Counted from the first letter of the stretch, positions 24,638-33,787 are shown. The stretch is 64,000 bases of DNA from an uncultured Dysosmobacter sp. (GCF_947631165.1 NZ_CANRKH010000002.1:1-64000); one strand, 5' to 3'. Program-made: numbers and translations. The notes: generated by a model from the letters alone, not told the origin.

Positions 24638-25381
24638 ATGGATGAACTGATTAGCATAAGGGATGCCAACAATTTAGTGCGGAAAAATTTTCGAGAGCTG
24701 ATGAAACAGCATGACTTTGTGAAAAATAAGAGAACAGGTTTCTATTTTAGAATACAGGGATACTTCGTGCAAATATTTATTTTGAGTTTTTTACGCTCTT
24801 TACCACAAATCAAATGCTTACTACTACCCACATTTTTGTACGCTAATGGCAATTTACCTTACATGGATGCAAGGCTTGTTCGTTTAGGAAATCAGTTAGA
24901 CCCAAAGGCATCAATATCCTTTTCAGACATTGTTATTCCCGGCCCTCCACAAGTATATCGCTTAGAACGGTTTAACAGTGTTTGGAAAGCAAATCAGCAA
25001 ATATTGGAGGAGATGCTGATACCATATCTTGATAAACTGGATTTTAACGAAACATTATCAATTTTTCAATCTGGAAGAAATGATTTTTTTGAAACAAGAA
25101 TGGGAGCATATGATTATGTTTCGTGTGCAGCTGCTATTGGGCAACTCAAGTGTTCTTTTTACGAAGAAAGTTATGGGCAATTATTAAAAATGAGGGACAT
25201 ATACGCAAAAGCAGTTGCTCCATCTTCAAAAAACAGCCCGTTCCTCTTTCAAAAAAATTTAGACTATATTGACGATCTGCTTTTCCTTCTAAAAAACAAA
25301 CCCGACCAATGGAAAGATAAAGTATCTGAACGCATAGCAAAAACTGAAGCTGAAACTTTACTGTATTGGGAAGGATGTTAG
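24638..25381 (+). CDS. AT-rich hypothetical protein, probably acquired
   Basis: A 247-residue protein of unknown function with far lower GC content and different codon use (many AAA, TTT, ATT, TTA) from every neighbour. The N-terminus has KNFRELMKQHDFVKNKRTGFYFRIQGYFVQIF, which resembles DUF4304-like proteins (landmarks FRELMKQHDF and GFYFRI); the rest has two hydrophobic patches but no clear membrane helix. It lies between the 164-bp repeat and a hairpin cluster, a setting consistent with horizontal transfer. DUF4304 proteins are often found near toxin or immunity loci, but there is no partner here. Confidence 0.65.
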   Translation: MDELISIRDANNLVRKNFRELMKQHDFVKNKRTGFYFRIQGYFVQIFILSFLRSLPQIKCLLLPTFLYANGNLPYMDARLVRLGNQLDPKASISFSDIVIPGPPQVYRLERFNSVWKANQQILEEMLIPYLDKLDFNETLSIFQSGRNDFFETRMGAYDYVSCAAAIGQLKCSFYEESYGQLLKMRDIYAKAVAPSSKNSPFLFQKNLDYIDDLLFLLKNKPDQWKDKVSERIAKTEAETLLYWEGC

Positions 25382-25479
25382 ATTTCAAAAGCAAGATTCG
25401 ACCCGTGGCCCAAATTTCGCCTTCCTTTCTCTTTGCTCCCCTGGTCAATCTTGCTGGGGTTAGGCACCCCAGACCCGCC

Positions 25480-25800
25480 TATGACCGGCGCGGAGCGCCG
25501 GTGTTGCGGCGCTGCCGCGCCGCAAAAATTTCATCAACCCGCCCTCACCCGGAGATTGCATTTTTGCAAATTCTCCGGGCGTTCTTTCTGTGCACTGTGC
25601 GAATGCGCAGGGCTTTAAAGCGCCGCGTCCCAATCAGGACCGGCCGAAATAAATATCCCCCGGCATAGCCGGGGGCTTCCTGCAAAAATTGGGGAGGGAC
25701 TTCCTGTCCCTCCCCGAGGCGGCTGCTGTTTTTAAACGATATCACATCCATCGGCAAGAGCGATTTTTTGCGAAGCGCCGCAGACGCGTTTGCGCGGCGC
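25480..25800. repeat. Cluster of short hairpins before the lyase gene
   Basis: Inverted repeats include CCGGCGC-GGA-GCGCCGG (about 25485-25501), GCGGCGC-TGCC-GCGCCGC, CCCGGAGA...TCTCCGGG around TTGCA repeats, CCCCCGGC-ATA-GCCGGGGG (25659-25677), GGGAGGGAC-TTCCT-GTCCCTCCC (25692-25714) and a GC-rich stem near 25772-25800. The cluster ends just before the stop codon of the minus-strand gene at 25806. Confidence 0.7.
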
Positions 25801-25805
25801 CGCCT

Positions 25806-27254
25806 TCACTGCTCCTTGCCGAAGTCCGCCTCATAGGCGGCGGCCAGCTTTTCCGGCCAGTCGTCCACCGGCTCCAGAATGCCGGTGAAGAACCGGAGGG
25901 TCTTGGGCTCGTGGACGAAGCGCAGGCCGCCGATGAGGCGGCGGTGGTCATAGACCCACTTGACACGGTCGATGACATACTCCGTCTGGGACAGGGTGAA
26001 CACCCGGCGGGGCAGCGCCAGGCGGACCAGCTCCATGGAGGCCAGCCGCTCGCTGCCGTCGGCGTTGCGCTCCTCGGACAGGGTGCCGCGCTCCATGCCC
26101 CGGATGCCGCCGCAGATGTACAGGGCGCACACCAGCGCGCCGGCAGGGTACTGCTCCTGGGGGATGTGGTCCACGAACTGGACGGCGTCCAGATGGGCGC
26201 CCAGGCCGCCGCCGGGCGTGATGACAGGCACGCCGTACTCGTCCAGGCGGCGGACACAGTAGTCGATGAACTGGGGGCCTTGAGAGATGACGTCCATGTC
26301 CATGCTCTCCTCAAAGCCCACGGTCATGGCCTCCATCTCCTTGACGGACATGCCGCCGTAGGTCAAAAAGCCCTCGAACATGGGGACCAGATCCTCCATA
26401 GAGTGATACAGCGCCTCGTCCCGCACCAGAATGGCGCCGCCGCGGGCAAAGCCAAACTTCCGGGCGGAGAAGTAGATGATGTCAAACAGGTCCGCGATCA
26501 TCCGGTTGATCTCCCGGACAGACTTGTCGGCCATGCCCTCCTCCCGGGTCTTGATGAAATACAGGTTGTCCTGCAGCAGGGAGGCGTCCAGCACCGTCAG
26601 GATGCCGTATTTTTTGCAGATGCCGGTAGCCGCCTTCATGTTGGCGTAGGAGATGGGCTGGCCGCCGATCAGGTTGGTGCCCGCCTCGATGCGGACGAAG
26701 GGCACGTTCGCCGGGGTCTCCTTCTGGATGCAGGCCTCCAGAGCCTCCAGGTCGATATCGCCCTTGAAGGGCAGGTCGCTCTTGCTGACCAGCCCCTCCT
26801 TCTTCACCAGCTCCTCCACGCGGCCGCCCAGACGGGTTATGTGGGCCTTGGCTGTGGTGAAGTGGTAGTTCATGATAACGCAGCTGCCTGGCTTGACGAA
26901 GCGGGTGGCCAGGATATTCTCGCAGGCGCGGCCCTGGTGGGCGGGCAGGCAGTGGTCGATGCCGAACAGCTGGCGCAGCTTGTCCGCCATGCGGTAGAAG
27001 GTCTCGCTGCCGGCGTAGGCGTCGTCGGCCCGCAGCATGGCGGACTGCATGTTGTCGCTCATGGCGTTGACGCCGGAATCTGTCAGCATATCCAGGAAAA
27101 TATCCCCGTTGTGGAGCTGGAAGGTGTTGAAACCGGCGGCCTTCATCTTCTCCAGCCGCTGGGCGGTGGGCAGCAGCTGAAGCTGCTGGACAATCTTCAC
27201 TTTATGCATCTCCATGGGGATGGGTTCATGCTTGTAAAATGTGATGTGGGGCAT
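25806..27254 (-). CDS. Tyrosine phenol-lyase / tryptophanase family enzyme
   Basis: A 482-residue PLP beta-eliminating lyase. DIFLDMLTDSGVNAMSD, ADDAYAGSETFYRM, PAHQGRACEN and the Schiff-base region YFSARKFGFARGG with Lys near residue 266 define the family. Two positions that separate tyrosine phenol-lyase from tryptophanase look lyase-like: FTTA (Thr equivalent to Citrobacter Thr124) and MERG (Arg equivalent to Arg381). The cofactor-binding DATR motif of both enzymes is DASL here, so the Arg that contacts the PLP ring hydroxyl is lost. Equivalences are from memory. It may release phenol, indole or another leaving group. ATG 27254 follows GAGGAG; the gene is divergent from the 1594-residue protein. 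Confidence 0.85.
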   Translation of the reverse strand: MPHITFYKHEPIPMEMHKVKIVQQLQLLPTAQRLEKMKAAGFNTFQLHNGDIFLDMLTDSGVNAMSDNMQSAMLRADDAYAGSETFYRMADKLRQLFGIDHCLPAHQGRACENILATRFVKPGSCVIMNYHFTTAKAHITRLGGRVEELVKKEGLVSKSDLPFKGDIDLEALEACIQKETPANVPFVRIEAGTNLIGGQPISYANMKAATGICKKYGILTVLDASLLQDNLYFIKTREEGMADKSVREINRMIADLFDIIYFSARKFGFARGGAILVRDEALYHSMEDLVPMFEGFLTYGGMSVKEMEAMTVGFEESMDMDVISQGPQFIDYCVRRLDEYGVPVITPGGGLGAHLDAVQFVDHIPQEQYPAGALVCALYICGGIRGMERGTLSEERNADGSERLASMELVRLALPRRVFTLSQTEYVIDRVKWVYDHRRLIGGLRFVHEPKTLRFFTGILEPVDDWPEKLAAAYEADFGKEQ

Positions 27255-27450
27255 GTCTTTTCTCCTCTTTCGTAATCGCCCTCCTGGGGCGCAGCTTGTT
27301 CTTTTTCACTTTAAAGCTTTAAGTTTATGAAGTCAATGGGCGTTATCACTAAATTCCTTTTTGTTTTCCTGTGTAAAATGTCACCCTTTTTTCTTCCCGT
27401 CAGGTGCGGTATACTGAGAGACATGGGAAGCTTGAAACGGAGGCGCTTTT

Positions 27451-30400
27451 ATGAAAAACACCCTGCATATACAGGCGGCGGAGGCCTTTTTGGATACGGC
27501 CTTCCTGCGGAAGCTGGCCATGAACCGGACGGACCTGATCCAGCGGCTGGGGCCGGTGAACTGGGAGCGGATCCTGGCGCCCCTGGTCCCCATCACAGAG
27601 CGGCTCTCCTGCGCTCAGGCCCTGGCGGCCTTCCGCCCAGTGCTGGACCTGCTGGCCCCAGAGCCGGCGGAGGGGTGGCTGTCCTGTGCCTACCGGACAG
27701 CGGTCTCCCTGCTGTATCCCCAGGACGGCAGCGGCTGCACCGCCGCTCAGCGGGACGGCGCGCTGTGCTTTCTGCAATTTCTGCGGCTGATGCTGGACAC
27801 GGAACGGCAGGCGCTTCCCTTCGACTTCTGGCTGGATTTTGACTTCTGCACCGAAGCGGAGCTGAAGGACAGCGGCGTGACGGAGGAATACCGCCAATTC
27901 CTGCGCCGCTGGCGGGAGGAATACGTGTATGAGCTGCTGCGGCTGGGCCGGGAGGTGACCCCCTTCCGCACGCTGGAGCACATCGCCGGCGTCCACCATG
28001 TGGCCATGACCGTTGGCCGCGCTTTCAAGCGGGGCGGCGGACTCATCGACCTGGGACTGATGAGCGGCGCCGCCGCGGGCCACGACATCGGCAAATTCGG
28101 CTGCAGGCCGGGGGAGCGGGTCCCCTATCTCCACTACTACTACACAGACCAGTGGTTCACCTGGCGTGGGCTGGCGGCCATCGGCCGCATTGCCGCCAAC
28201 CACTCGGTCTGGGATCTGGAGATCGAGAACCTGTCCTCCGAGTCCCTGGTACTGGTGTACGCCGACTTCCGGGTCAAGCAGTCCCGGGACCCGGAGGGCC
28301 GGGAGATCGCCCAGCTCTTTTCCCTGCAAGATGCCTTCGGCGTGATCTTGAGCAAGCTGGACAATGTGGATGACGCCAAGCGGCGGCGGTATCAGTATGT
28401 CTACGCCAAGCTGGCGGACTTTGAGGAATACCTGACCCTCTTCGGCGTGGACACCACGCTGGAGACCGCCGGCGGCCCGCCCCTGTCCCGAAAGGACCCG
28501 GCCCTGATGACCTCCCGAGAGGTGGTCCACGCTCTGCGCCATACCGCCGTGGACCACAACATCCGCCTGATGCACCGGCTGGGCCATGAGCGGCTGTTCG
28601 TGGGCATCCTGGAGGCCGCCCGCAGTGAAAAAGACCCGGCCCGCATCCGGGCCTATGTGTCCATTTTCGAGGAGTATTTCACCTATTGGAGCGCCGGACA
28701 GAAGGAACAGACCCTGGAATTCCTGTACGAGCTGCTCCTGCTGCCCGACGGTGATATCCGCCGACAGGCGGCCCATCTCATGGGACGCATCCTGGCGGGC
28801 TTCCTGTCCGGCTACAAGAAGGAACTGCCGGCGGGAGCGGTCCCCAGCGCTCTGGAGGACCGGCCTTTCGAACTGTGGGCCGACTATTTGGAGCGGCTCA
28901 TCCACCCCGACCACCGGCTGACCGTCCGGCAGACCAGTATGATCCGCTACCAGGCCAAAACCGTGGCGGACGCACTGCTGGCCGGCAGCTCCGCCGCCGA
29001 CCTGCCCCGGTTCGCGGAGCTTCTGTTCCGTCACTTTCAGGACCCGGGGGCCGTGGAGCCGGAGGCGGCCTTCGCCCTGCTGGACACGGTGCTGAACGTG
29101 CCGCTGGAGCGGCTGGAGCCCAGAGCCTATGCCTTGCTGGCCCGGTTTGCCGTGTGGTGGCTGGACCAGGGTCAGGCCCCCCAGAAAGCAGCGGCGATGC
29201 GGCTGCTGCGGCACCTGCTGCCAGTACTGGACGCTGACGGGCTGGCCCTGGCCTCCGAAGCCGTGGCCCGGGCCGACTGTCTGGACAGCACGCCTCTGCT
29301 GTTTTTGCAGGCCCAGCTGGGCAGCCGTCTGGGCTTGCCGGTATCCTGGGAGCGGCTGGACCGGGCAGAGGCCGTCAGCAGCGTGTTTCTGGACAATCTC
29401 AAGACCGCCACTCCCTGGGTATTGAAGGCCGTGGGCGTGGAGTATCTGCAAAACCAGGCAAAGCACAGCGATCAGGTCAACAGCCTCCACATCGCGACCC
29501 ACTTCTCCAACCTCATCAAAGTCAGCGAAAACGTGGTGGTCCGCCGGATGGGCGGTGAAGCGCTGCTGGCCATGGCCCCCAAGCTGACGCCGGACCGGCG
29601 GAACGAGATCGCCGTGGAGCTGTCTAAGGCGCTGGAGACCGGTCAGGCGGAGATCTCCCAATATATCCCAGAATATCTGGGCCGTTTTGCCCTGTGGCTG
29701 TCCCCCAACGAGCTGGATGAGACACTGGATCAGATGCTGACCCTCCTCTCCTCCGCCAACGCCGGCGTGGTGGCCGCCGCCCTGTCCACTGTGGGATCCA
29801 TGCTGGAGCACTACGCGGCCTACGGTGAGCGCTTCGGCGAGGACCATGCCTCCCTCACCGCACGGAAGCGGCGGATGGCGGGCCTGCTGCTGAAGGGCCT
29901 GTCCGCCTTCCGGGAGAGCGTCCGGCAGGAGGCGCTGCACATCCTGGGCGAGGGGCTGTTTGCCTCTGATGTCCTGAGCTACGAGGACAAGACAGACCTC
30001 TTCACCCTGACGGCGAAGAAGTTTCTCTTCCTCATCAGCGAGCAGCGGTCGGAGGAACTGACCTTCTTCTACACCGCCGCGGCCCTCTCCCACATCTACC
30101 GCTTTATCGTCCGCCACCGCATTGAAAGCGGCCCCTTCCAGTTCCAGCGCCACAGCAAGGCCGCCTTCTTCCCCGGCACCTTCGATCCCTTCTCTCTCAG
30201 CCACAAAGGCATCGTCCAGGCCATTCGGGACCTGGGCTTCGAGGTGTATCTCGCCATCGACGAGTTCTCCTGGTCCAAGAAGGCCCAGCCCTCCCTGGTG
30301 CGGCGGCAGATCGTCAGCATGTCTGTTGCCGACGAATTCGATGTGTACCTCTTCCCCCACGATATCCCGGTGAACCTGGCCACGCCGGATGACCTGAACC

Positions 30401-32235
30401 GCCTGCGGCAGGTCTTTGACGGCTGGGAGCTGTATCTGGCGGTGGGGTCCGACGTGGTGGCAAACGCCTCGTCCTACAAGGCGCCGCCCACGGAAGGCTC
30501 CGTCCACAGCCTGAACCACATCGTGTTCCGCCGGTCCAGCGACGCCGAGGGCCGGGAGATCGACGCGGACCTCTCCCGCATCACCGGCGACGTGATCCAG
30601 CTGCAGCTGCCGACCCATCTGGAGGACATCAGCTCGACCCGCATCCGGGAGAACATCGACCTGGGACGGGACATCTCCAACCTCATCGACCCGGCGGTGC
30701 AGGACTTCATCTTCCGCAACAGCCTGTATCTGCGGGAGCCGCAGTACAAGCAGCTCATCCGGGCCAGCTACCTGGACTTCTCCCTGGCGGAGCGGCCGGA
30801 CCGGGCCTTGTGGGACGAGCTGCGCGCGGCCGTGCCGGAGGCCCCGGCGCCGGACCCCCGGGACGCTGTGTGCGTCCTGCGGGACGTCAGCGTGCGGCCC
30901 AGAGTACTGGGCTATCTGACGCTGCGGACCGTCAACTCCGGCGGACTGTACGGCGCTCTGGAGGACGAGAAGCTGGCCAACTATGTCCGGGTCCGCACGG
31001 CAGGCCGCATCCGCCTGCTGACGGGGCTTCACACCGTCCGCGCCCCCGGCGGCAACTACGACGTGGGCCAGCTGCTGATGACGGAGGCGCTGTCCCTGGC
31101 CATGGCGGAGGACTGCGGCTACGCCGTGTGGTGGTCCTCTGGTCCAACGGCGCCGGAGACCCTGGACCTGCTGAAGCGGCAGGGCTTTGTCCAGGCGGAG
31201 ACGGAGACCCCCCGTCCGCTGCTGCTGGTGGACATGCGCTCCCCCGTGGTCCTGATGCAGAATATCCCCACCACGCTGAAAGAGCCGTTTTCCTCCGACC
31301 GCCAGGTGCTTGCCGCCATCCGCGCGGCCCACTTCCGCCTTCAGGAGGCCATCTGCGGCCTGTATCCGGGAACGCTGGTGCTCTCCCTCAACGCCGAGGT
31401 CATCTATCACCGTCTGGTGCGGAAGATCACGGAGCTGAACGGCGTACCGGCCGAGCCTACCACTCCCCGGGTCCTGGGGCCCAAGATGTGCGTGCCCTTC
31501 GGCAAGATCCTGCGGGGCAATGCCGTGCCCAACACTGTGACCAAGACCATCCACACCGACAAGGTGTTCGCCACGGACTTAAAGACCTTCTCCATCGCGC
31601 CCTTCCCCGGCTATGCGCCGCTGGAGAGCCAGATCCGTACCGTGCGGTCCTTCCGGCGGCCGGTGATCCTGGTGGACGACCTGCTCCACTCCGGCAACCG
31701 GCTGCGGGCTCTGGACCCCCTGTTCCGGCAGGAGGGGCTGGACATCGACCAGGTACTGGTGGGCCTGCTTTCCGGCCGGGGCCGGGACCTGATGACCGCA
31801 AAGGGCCGGAAGGCGGACAGCGTGTACTTTGTGCCGGACCTGCGGGCCTGGTTCGTGGAGTCCACGATGTACCCCTTCATCGGCGGCGACACGCTGGGCG
31901 GGGCAGAAAGCTCCGTTCCGGGCCTCAGTCCGGCAGTGAACCTGATCCTGCCCTATGCCTTCCCACGGTTTTACAAGGAGTGCGACCGGGAGGCGGTGTT
32001 CCGGTTCTCCCGGACGTGCCTGGAGAACTCCCGGGACATCCTGCTGGCTTTGGGCAACGCCTACCGGGAGCGGTATGCCCGGAACCTGACCCTCTCCCGG
32101 CTCAGCGAGGCGGTGATCCTGCCCCTGGCCCCAGACAAAGGCTCCGCCCTGCGGTATGATCCCAGCCTGTCCGCTGAGCTGTGCCTGGACAACGATCTGA
32201 AGCTGCTGCTGCGGATGCGGGATCTGCTGGAATGA
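27451..32235 (+). CDS. 1594-residue multidomain protein: HD, helical repeats, NadD-like, GNAT-like and PRTase-like domains
   Basis: Domains by motif. About 165-330: an HD phosphohydrolase, with EHIAGVHHV (176-184), HDIGKFG (His211-Asp212) and VYADFRV (Asp272). About 340-900: a long alpha-helical region resembling HEAT repeats. About 905-1090: a NadD/cytidylyltransferase-like Rossmann domain with FFPGTFDPFSLSHKG (909-920) and ISSTRIRE (1060-1067); the usual HxGH is SLSH, so one His is missing. About 1130-1255: a GNAT-like fold (DVGQLLMTEALSLAMAEDCG and LKRQGF). About 1270-1480: a phosphoribosyltransferase-like domain with the PRPP-loop-like VILVDDLLHSGNRL (1405-1418). ATG 27451 follows GGAGG. 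The union of HD, adenylyltransferase and PRTase suggests nucleotide or NAD precursor metabolism; this is inferred. Confidence 0.85.
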   Translation: MKNTLHIQAAEAFLDTAFLRKLAMNRTDLIQRLGPVNWERILAPLVPITERLSCAQALAAFRPVLDLLAPEPAEGWLSCAYRTAVSLLYPQDGSGCTAAQRDGALCFLQFLRLMLDTERQALPFDFWLDFDFCTEAELKDSGVTEEYRQFLRRWREEYVYELLRLGREVTPFRTLEHIAGVHHVAMTVGRAFKRGGGLIDLGLMSGAAAGHDIGKFGCRPGERVPYLHYYYTDQWFTWRGLAAIGRIAANHSVWDLEIENLSSESLVLVYADFRVKQSRDPEGREIAQLFSLQDAFGVILSKLDNVDDAKRRRYQYVYAKLADFEEYLTLFGVDTTLETAGGPPLSRKDPALMTSREVVHALRHTAVDHNIRLMHRLGHERLFVGILEAARSEKDPARIRAYVSIFEEYFTYWSAGQKEQTLEFLYELLLLPDGDIRRQAAHLMGRILAGFLSGYKKELPAGAVPSALEDRPFELWADYLERLIHPDHRLTVRQTSMIRYQAKTVADALLAGSSAADLPRFAELLFRHFQDPGAVEPEAAFALLDTVLNVPLERLEPRAYALLARFAVWWLDQGQAPQKAAAMRLLRHLLPVLDADGLALASEAVARADCLDSTPLLFLQAQLGSRLGLPVSWERLDRAEAVSSVFLDNLKTATPWVLKAVGVEYLQNQAKHSDQVNSLHIATHFSNLIKVSENVVVRRMGGEALLAMAPKLTPDRRNEIAVELSKALETGQAEISQYIPEYLGRFALWLSPNELDETLDQMLTLLSSANAGVVAAALSTVGSMLEHYAAYGERFGEDHASLTARKRRMAGLLLKGLSAFRESVRQEALHILGEGLFASDVLSYEDKTDLFTLTAKKFLFLISEQRSEELTFFYTAAALSHIYRFIVRHRIESGPFQFQRHSKAAFFPGTFDPFSLSHKGIVQAIRDLGFEVYLAIDEFSWSKKAQPSLVRRQIVSMSVADEFDVYLFPHDIPVNLATPDDLNRLRQVFDGWELYLAVGSDVVANASSYKAPPTEGSVHSLNHIVFRRSSDAEGREIDADLSRITGDVIQLQLPTHLEDISSTRIRENIDLGRDISNLIDPAVQDFIFRNSLYLREPQYKQLIRASYLDFSLAERPDRALWDELRAAVPEAPAPDPRDAVCVLRDVSVRPRVLGYLTLRTVNSGGLYGALEDEKLANYVRVRTAGRIRLLTGLHTVRAPGGNYDVGQLLMTEALSLAMAEDCGYAVWWSSGPTAPETLDLLKRQGFVQAETETPRPLLLVDMRSPVVLMQNIPTTLKEPFSSDRQVLAAIRAAHFRLQEAICGLYPGTLVLSLNAEVIYHRLVRKITELNGVPAEPTTPRVLGPKMCVPFGKILRGNAVPNTVTKTIHTDKVFATDLKTFSIAPFPGYAPLESQIRTVRSFRRPVILVDDLLHSGNRLRALDPLFRQEGLDIDQVLVGLLSGRGRDLMTAKGRKADSVYFVPDLRAWFVESTMYPFIGGDTLGGAESSVPGLSPAVNLILPYAFPRFYKECDREAVFRFSRTCLENSRDILLALGNAYRERYARNLTLSRLSEAVILPLAPDKGSALRYDPSLSAELCLDNDLKLLLRMRDLLE

Positions 32236-32236
32236 G

Positions 32237-32276
32237 AAAACGCCGGACCGGGGATACCCCCGGTCCGGCTCTTTTT
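32237..32276 (+). terminator. Rho-independent terminator
   Basis: GCCGGACCGGGG-ATAC-CCCCGGTCCGGC followed by TCTTTTT, immediately after the large gene. Confidence 0.92.
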
Positions 32277-32300
32277 CGCACTCTATTATTTTTAAAAGGG

Positions 32301-32960
32301 TCAGACGATCTGGATCTCGACCCTGGCTTCGGGGGCAAGCGTCCGGGCGTAGGACGCCAGCAGGTCCAGCTGGGGCCGCAGCGTTTCCGCCGCCATCCCC
32401 GGCGTGCCGAACACGGGATAGAACACATGGCGGCTCTCCGGCTTGGCGCAGGTGCGGTGGTCCGCCCCGGCGATCATACTGAAAATGATGCCGCCGTCGT
32501 CCCGGCCGCACACGTCGTTGGGATAGGTGTGGACCTCCTCCCCCCGCAGTCCTGTGAAGGGCGCCTTCTCTGTGCCGGAGAACAGCCGCAGCGTCCCCCG
32601 TACCGCGTCGGCGTCATGGGTCCCCATGAGGCAGCGGGTCTTCAATTCCGCCAGAAAAGGCACCTCCGTCACGGGATTCACCTGGGGGAATGGCCGCCCC
32701 TTCAGCAGCACGGATTCCAGCTGCATCAGCACGGGATAGGTCTTTTTGAACTTCTTGAAAAACCGGACATAGGGGTCCTCGCCGAACACAGCCTTCCTGT
32801 CATAGTCCCCGTGCTCCTCCTTCAGCGCCGCCAATTCCCGTTCCTCCAGCGCCCGCAGGGCATCCACGTCCCACGCCTCCATTTCCGGATACCACACCTC
32901 CGCCATGCCGAGGAAAATGCCCCGCTCCGCCAGCACTTGTTCCTTTTCCACAGTCAGCAT
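32301..32960 (-). CDS. Solo B3/4 domain protein
   Basis: A 219-residue cytoplasmic protein. The central part (about residues 75-195) looks like the B3/4 domain of phenylalanyl-tRNA synthetase beta subunit in stand-alone form (COG3382): KGRPFPQVNPVTEVPFLAELKT and FSGTEKAPFTGLRGEEVHTYPNDVCGRDDGG (landmarks NPVTEVPF and GRDDGG). Such solo domains are thought to edit or bind aminoacyl-tRNA or amino acids, but function is not established. ATG 32960 follows AAAGGGTGG. It is divergent from niaR and convergent with the large gene, with which it shares the terminator region. Confidence 0.78.
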   Translation of the reverse strand: MLTVEKEQVLAERGIFLGMAEVWYPEMEAWDVDALRALEERELAALKEEHGDYDRKAVFGEDPYVRFFKKFKKTYPVLMQLESVLLKGRPFPQVNPVTEVPFLAELKTRCLMGTHDADAVRGTLRLFSGTEKAPFTGLRGEEVHTYPNDVCGRDDGGIIFSMIAGADHRTCAKPESRHVFYPVFGTPGMAAETLRPQLDLLASYARTLAPEARVEIQIV

Positions 32961-33071
32961 ACTGCCACCCTTTCCGCTTCGCGGACCTCCGGAGCCTCCC
33001 GGCCCGCCGCCCGCTTTTTGTCCGATTGTACCCGCTCCCGCCCGAAATGTCAACGCCTCGCGCCTTTTCCC

Positions 33072-33113
33072 TTTGCAAATCAAACAAGGTGTGGTATACT
33101 GCTGTCATGACAG
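33072..33113 (+). promoter_or_regulatory. niaR promoter with 12-bp palindrome
   Basis: TTTGCA (33072-33077), 17 bases, TATACT (33095-33100), followed at once by the palindrome CTGTCATGACAG (33102-33113). The inner TGTCATGACA resembles the TGTCAAGACA centre of the palindrome at the permease promoter (34977-35012), supporting autoregulation by NiaR. Confidence 0.65.
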
Positions 33114-33222
33114 TTGTGTGCAAATGACCGTGCATATTTTATACACGGCACCGCAGTCTGCCCGAAAAACCGTATGCGGCCATGCAGATGCATCGTCCAT
33201 ATCAAAAAAGGAGGTCCTGCCC

Positions 33223-33735
33223 GTGCGCGCTGAAGAACGCCGCCAGGCCATTCAGGATATTTTGCAAAGCTCCCCCCAGCCCGTCAGCGCCAGCGCGCTG
33301 GCAGCCCGGTTCTCTGTCAGCCGCCAGATCATCGTGGGGGACATCGCCCTGCTGCGGGCGGCGGGAGCGGATATCTCCGCCACGCCCCGGGGCTACATCT
33401 GTCAGCCCTCCCCTGCCGGTTTGATCCGCCGGGTTGCCTGCCAGCACGACGCGGCAGGCATGGCAGCGGAGCTGAACACCATGGTAGACAACGGCTGTAC
33501 CGTGCTGGACGTCATCGTGGAGCACCCCATTTATGGACAGCTCACCGGTCCCCTGCGGCTCTCCAGCCGGTATGACGTGTCCCAGTTCATCGCCCGCTGC
33601 GCGCAGGAGGAAGCCCAGCCTCTTTCCATGCTGACGGAGGGCATCCATCTCCACACCCTCTCCTGCCCCGACGAAGCCGCCTTCCAGCGGGTCCAGGCCG
33701 CCCTGCGGTCCCTGGGCGTGCTGCTGGAGGGCTGA
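33223..33735 (+). CDS. niaR: Niacin-responsive transcriptional repressor NiaR (YrxA family)
   Basis: A 170-residue regulator. The N-terminal winged helix (QAIQDILQSSPQPVSASALAARFSVSRQIIVGDIALLRAAG, landmarks VSASALAARFSVSRQ) is followed by a 3H domain with His-rich metal-binding motifs (VEHPIYGQL, EGIHLHTL and an earlier CQHDAAG). NiaR proteins repress NAD biosynthesis and niacin uptake genes when nicotinic acid is bound. The start is GTG 33223, eight bases after AAGGAGGT. It is monocistronic or coupled to the SUFU gene 52 bases later. A palindrome matching that at the 35044 permease lies in its promoter. Confidence 0.92.
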   Translation: MRAEERRQAIQDILQSSPQPVSASALAARFSVSRQIIVGDIALLRAAGADISATPRGYICQPSPAGLIRRVACQHDAAGMAAELNTMVDNGCTVLDVIVEHPIYGQLTGPLRLSSRYDVSQFIARCAQEEAQPLSMLTEGIHLHTLSCPDEAAFQRVQAALRSLGVLLEG

Positions 33736-33787
33736 GCGTCCAAGGCGGGCAATAGGTCACATAAAAGAATCAAACGGAGGTCATTTC

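Noticed and set aside
27400-31554. A 1384-codon open frame on the minus strand
   Set aside because: It lies antisense to the multidomain protein, has no motif and low-complexity His/Gln/Gly/Leu-rich composition typical of high-GC shadows.
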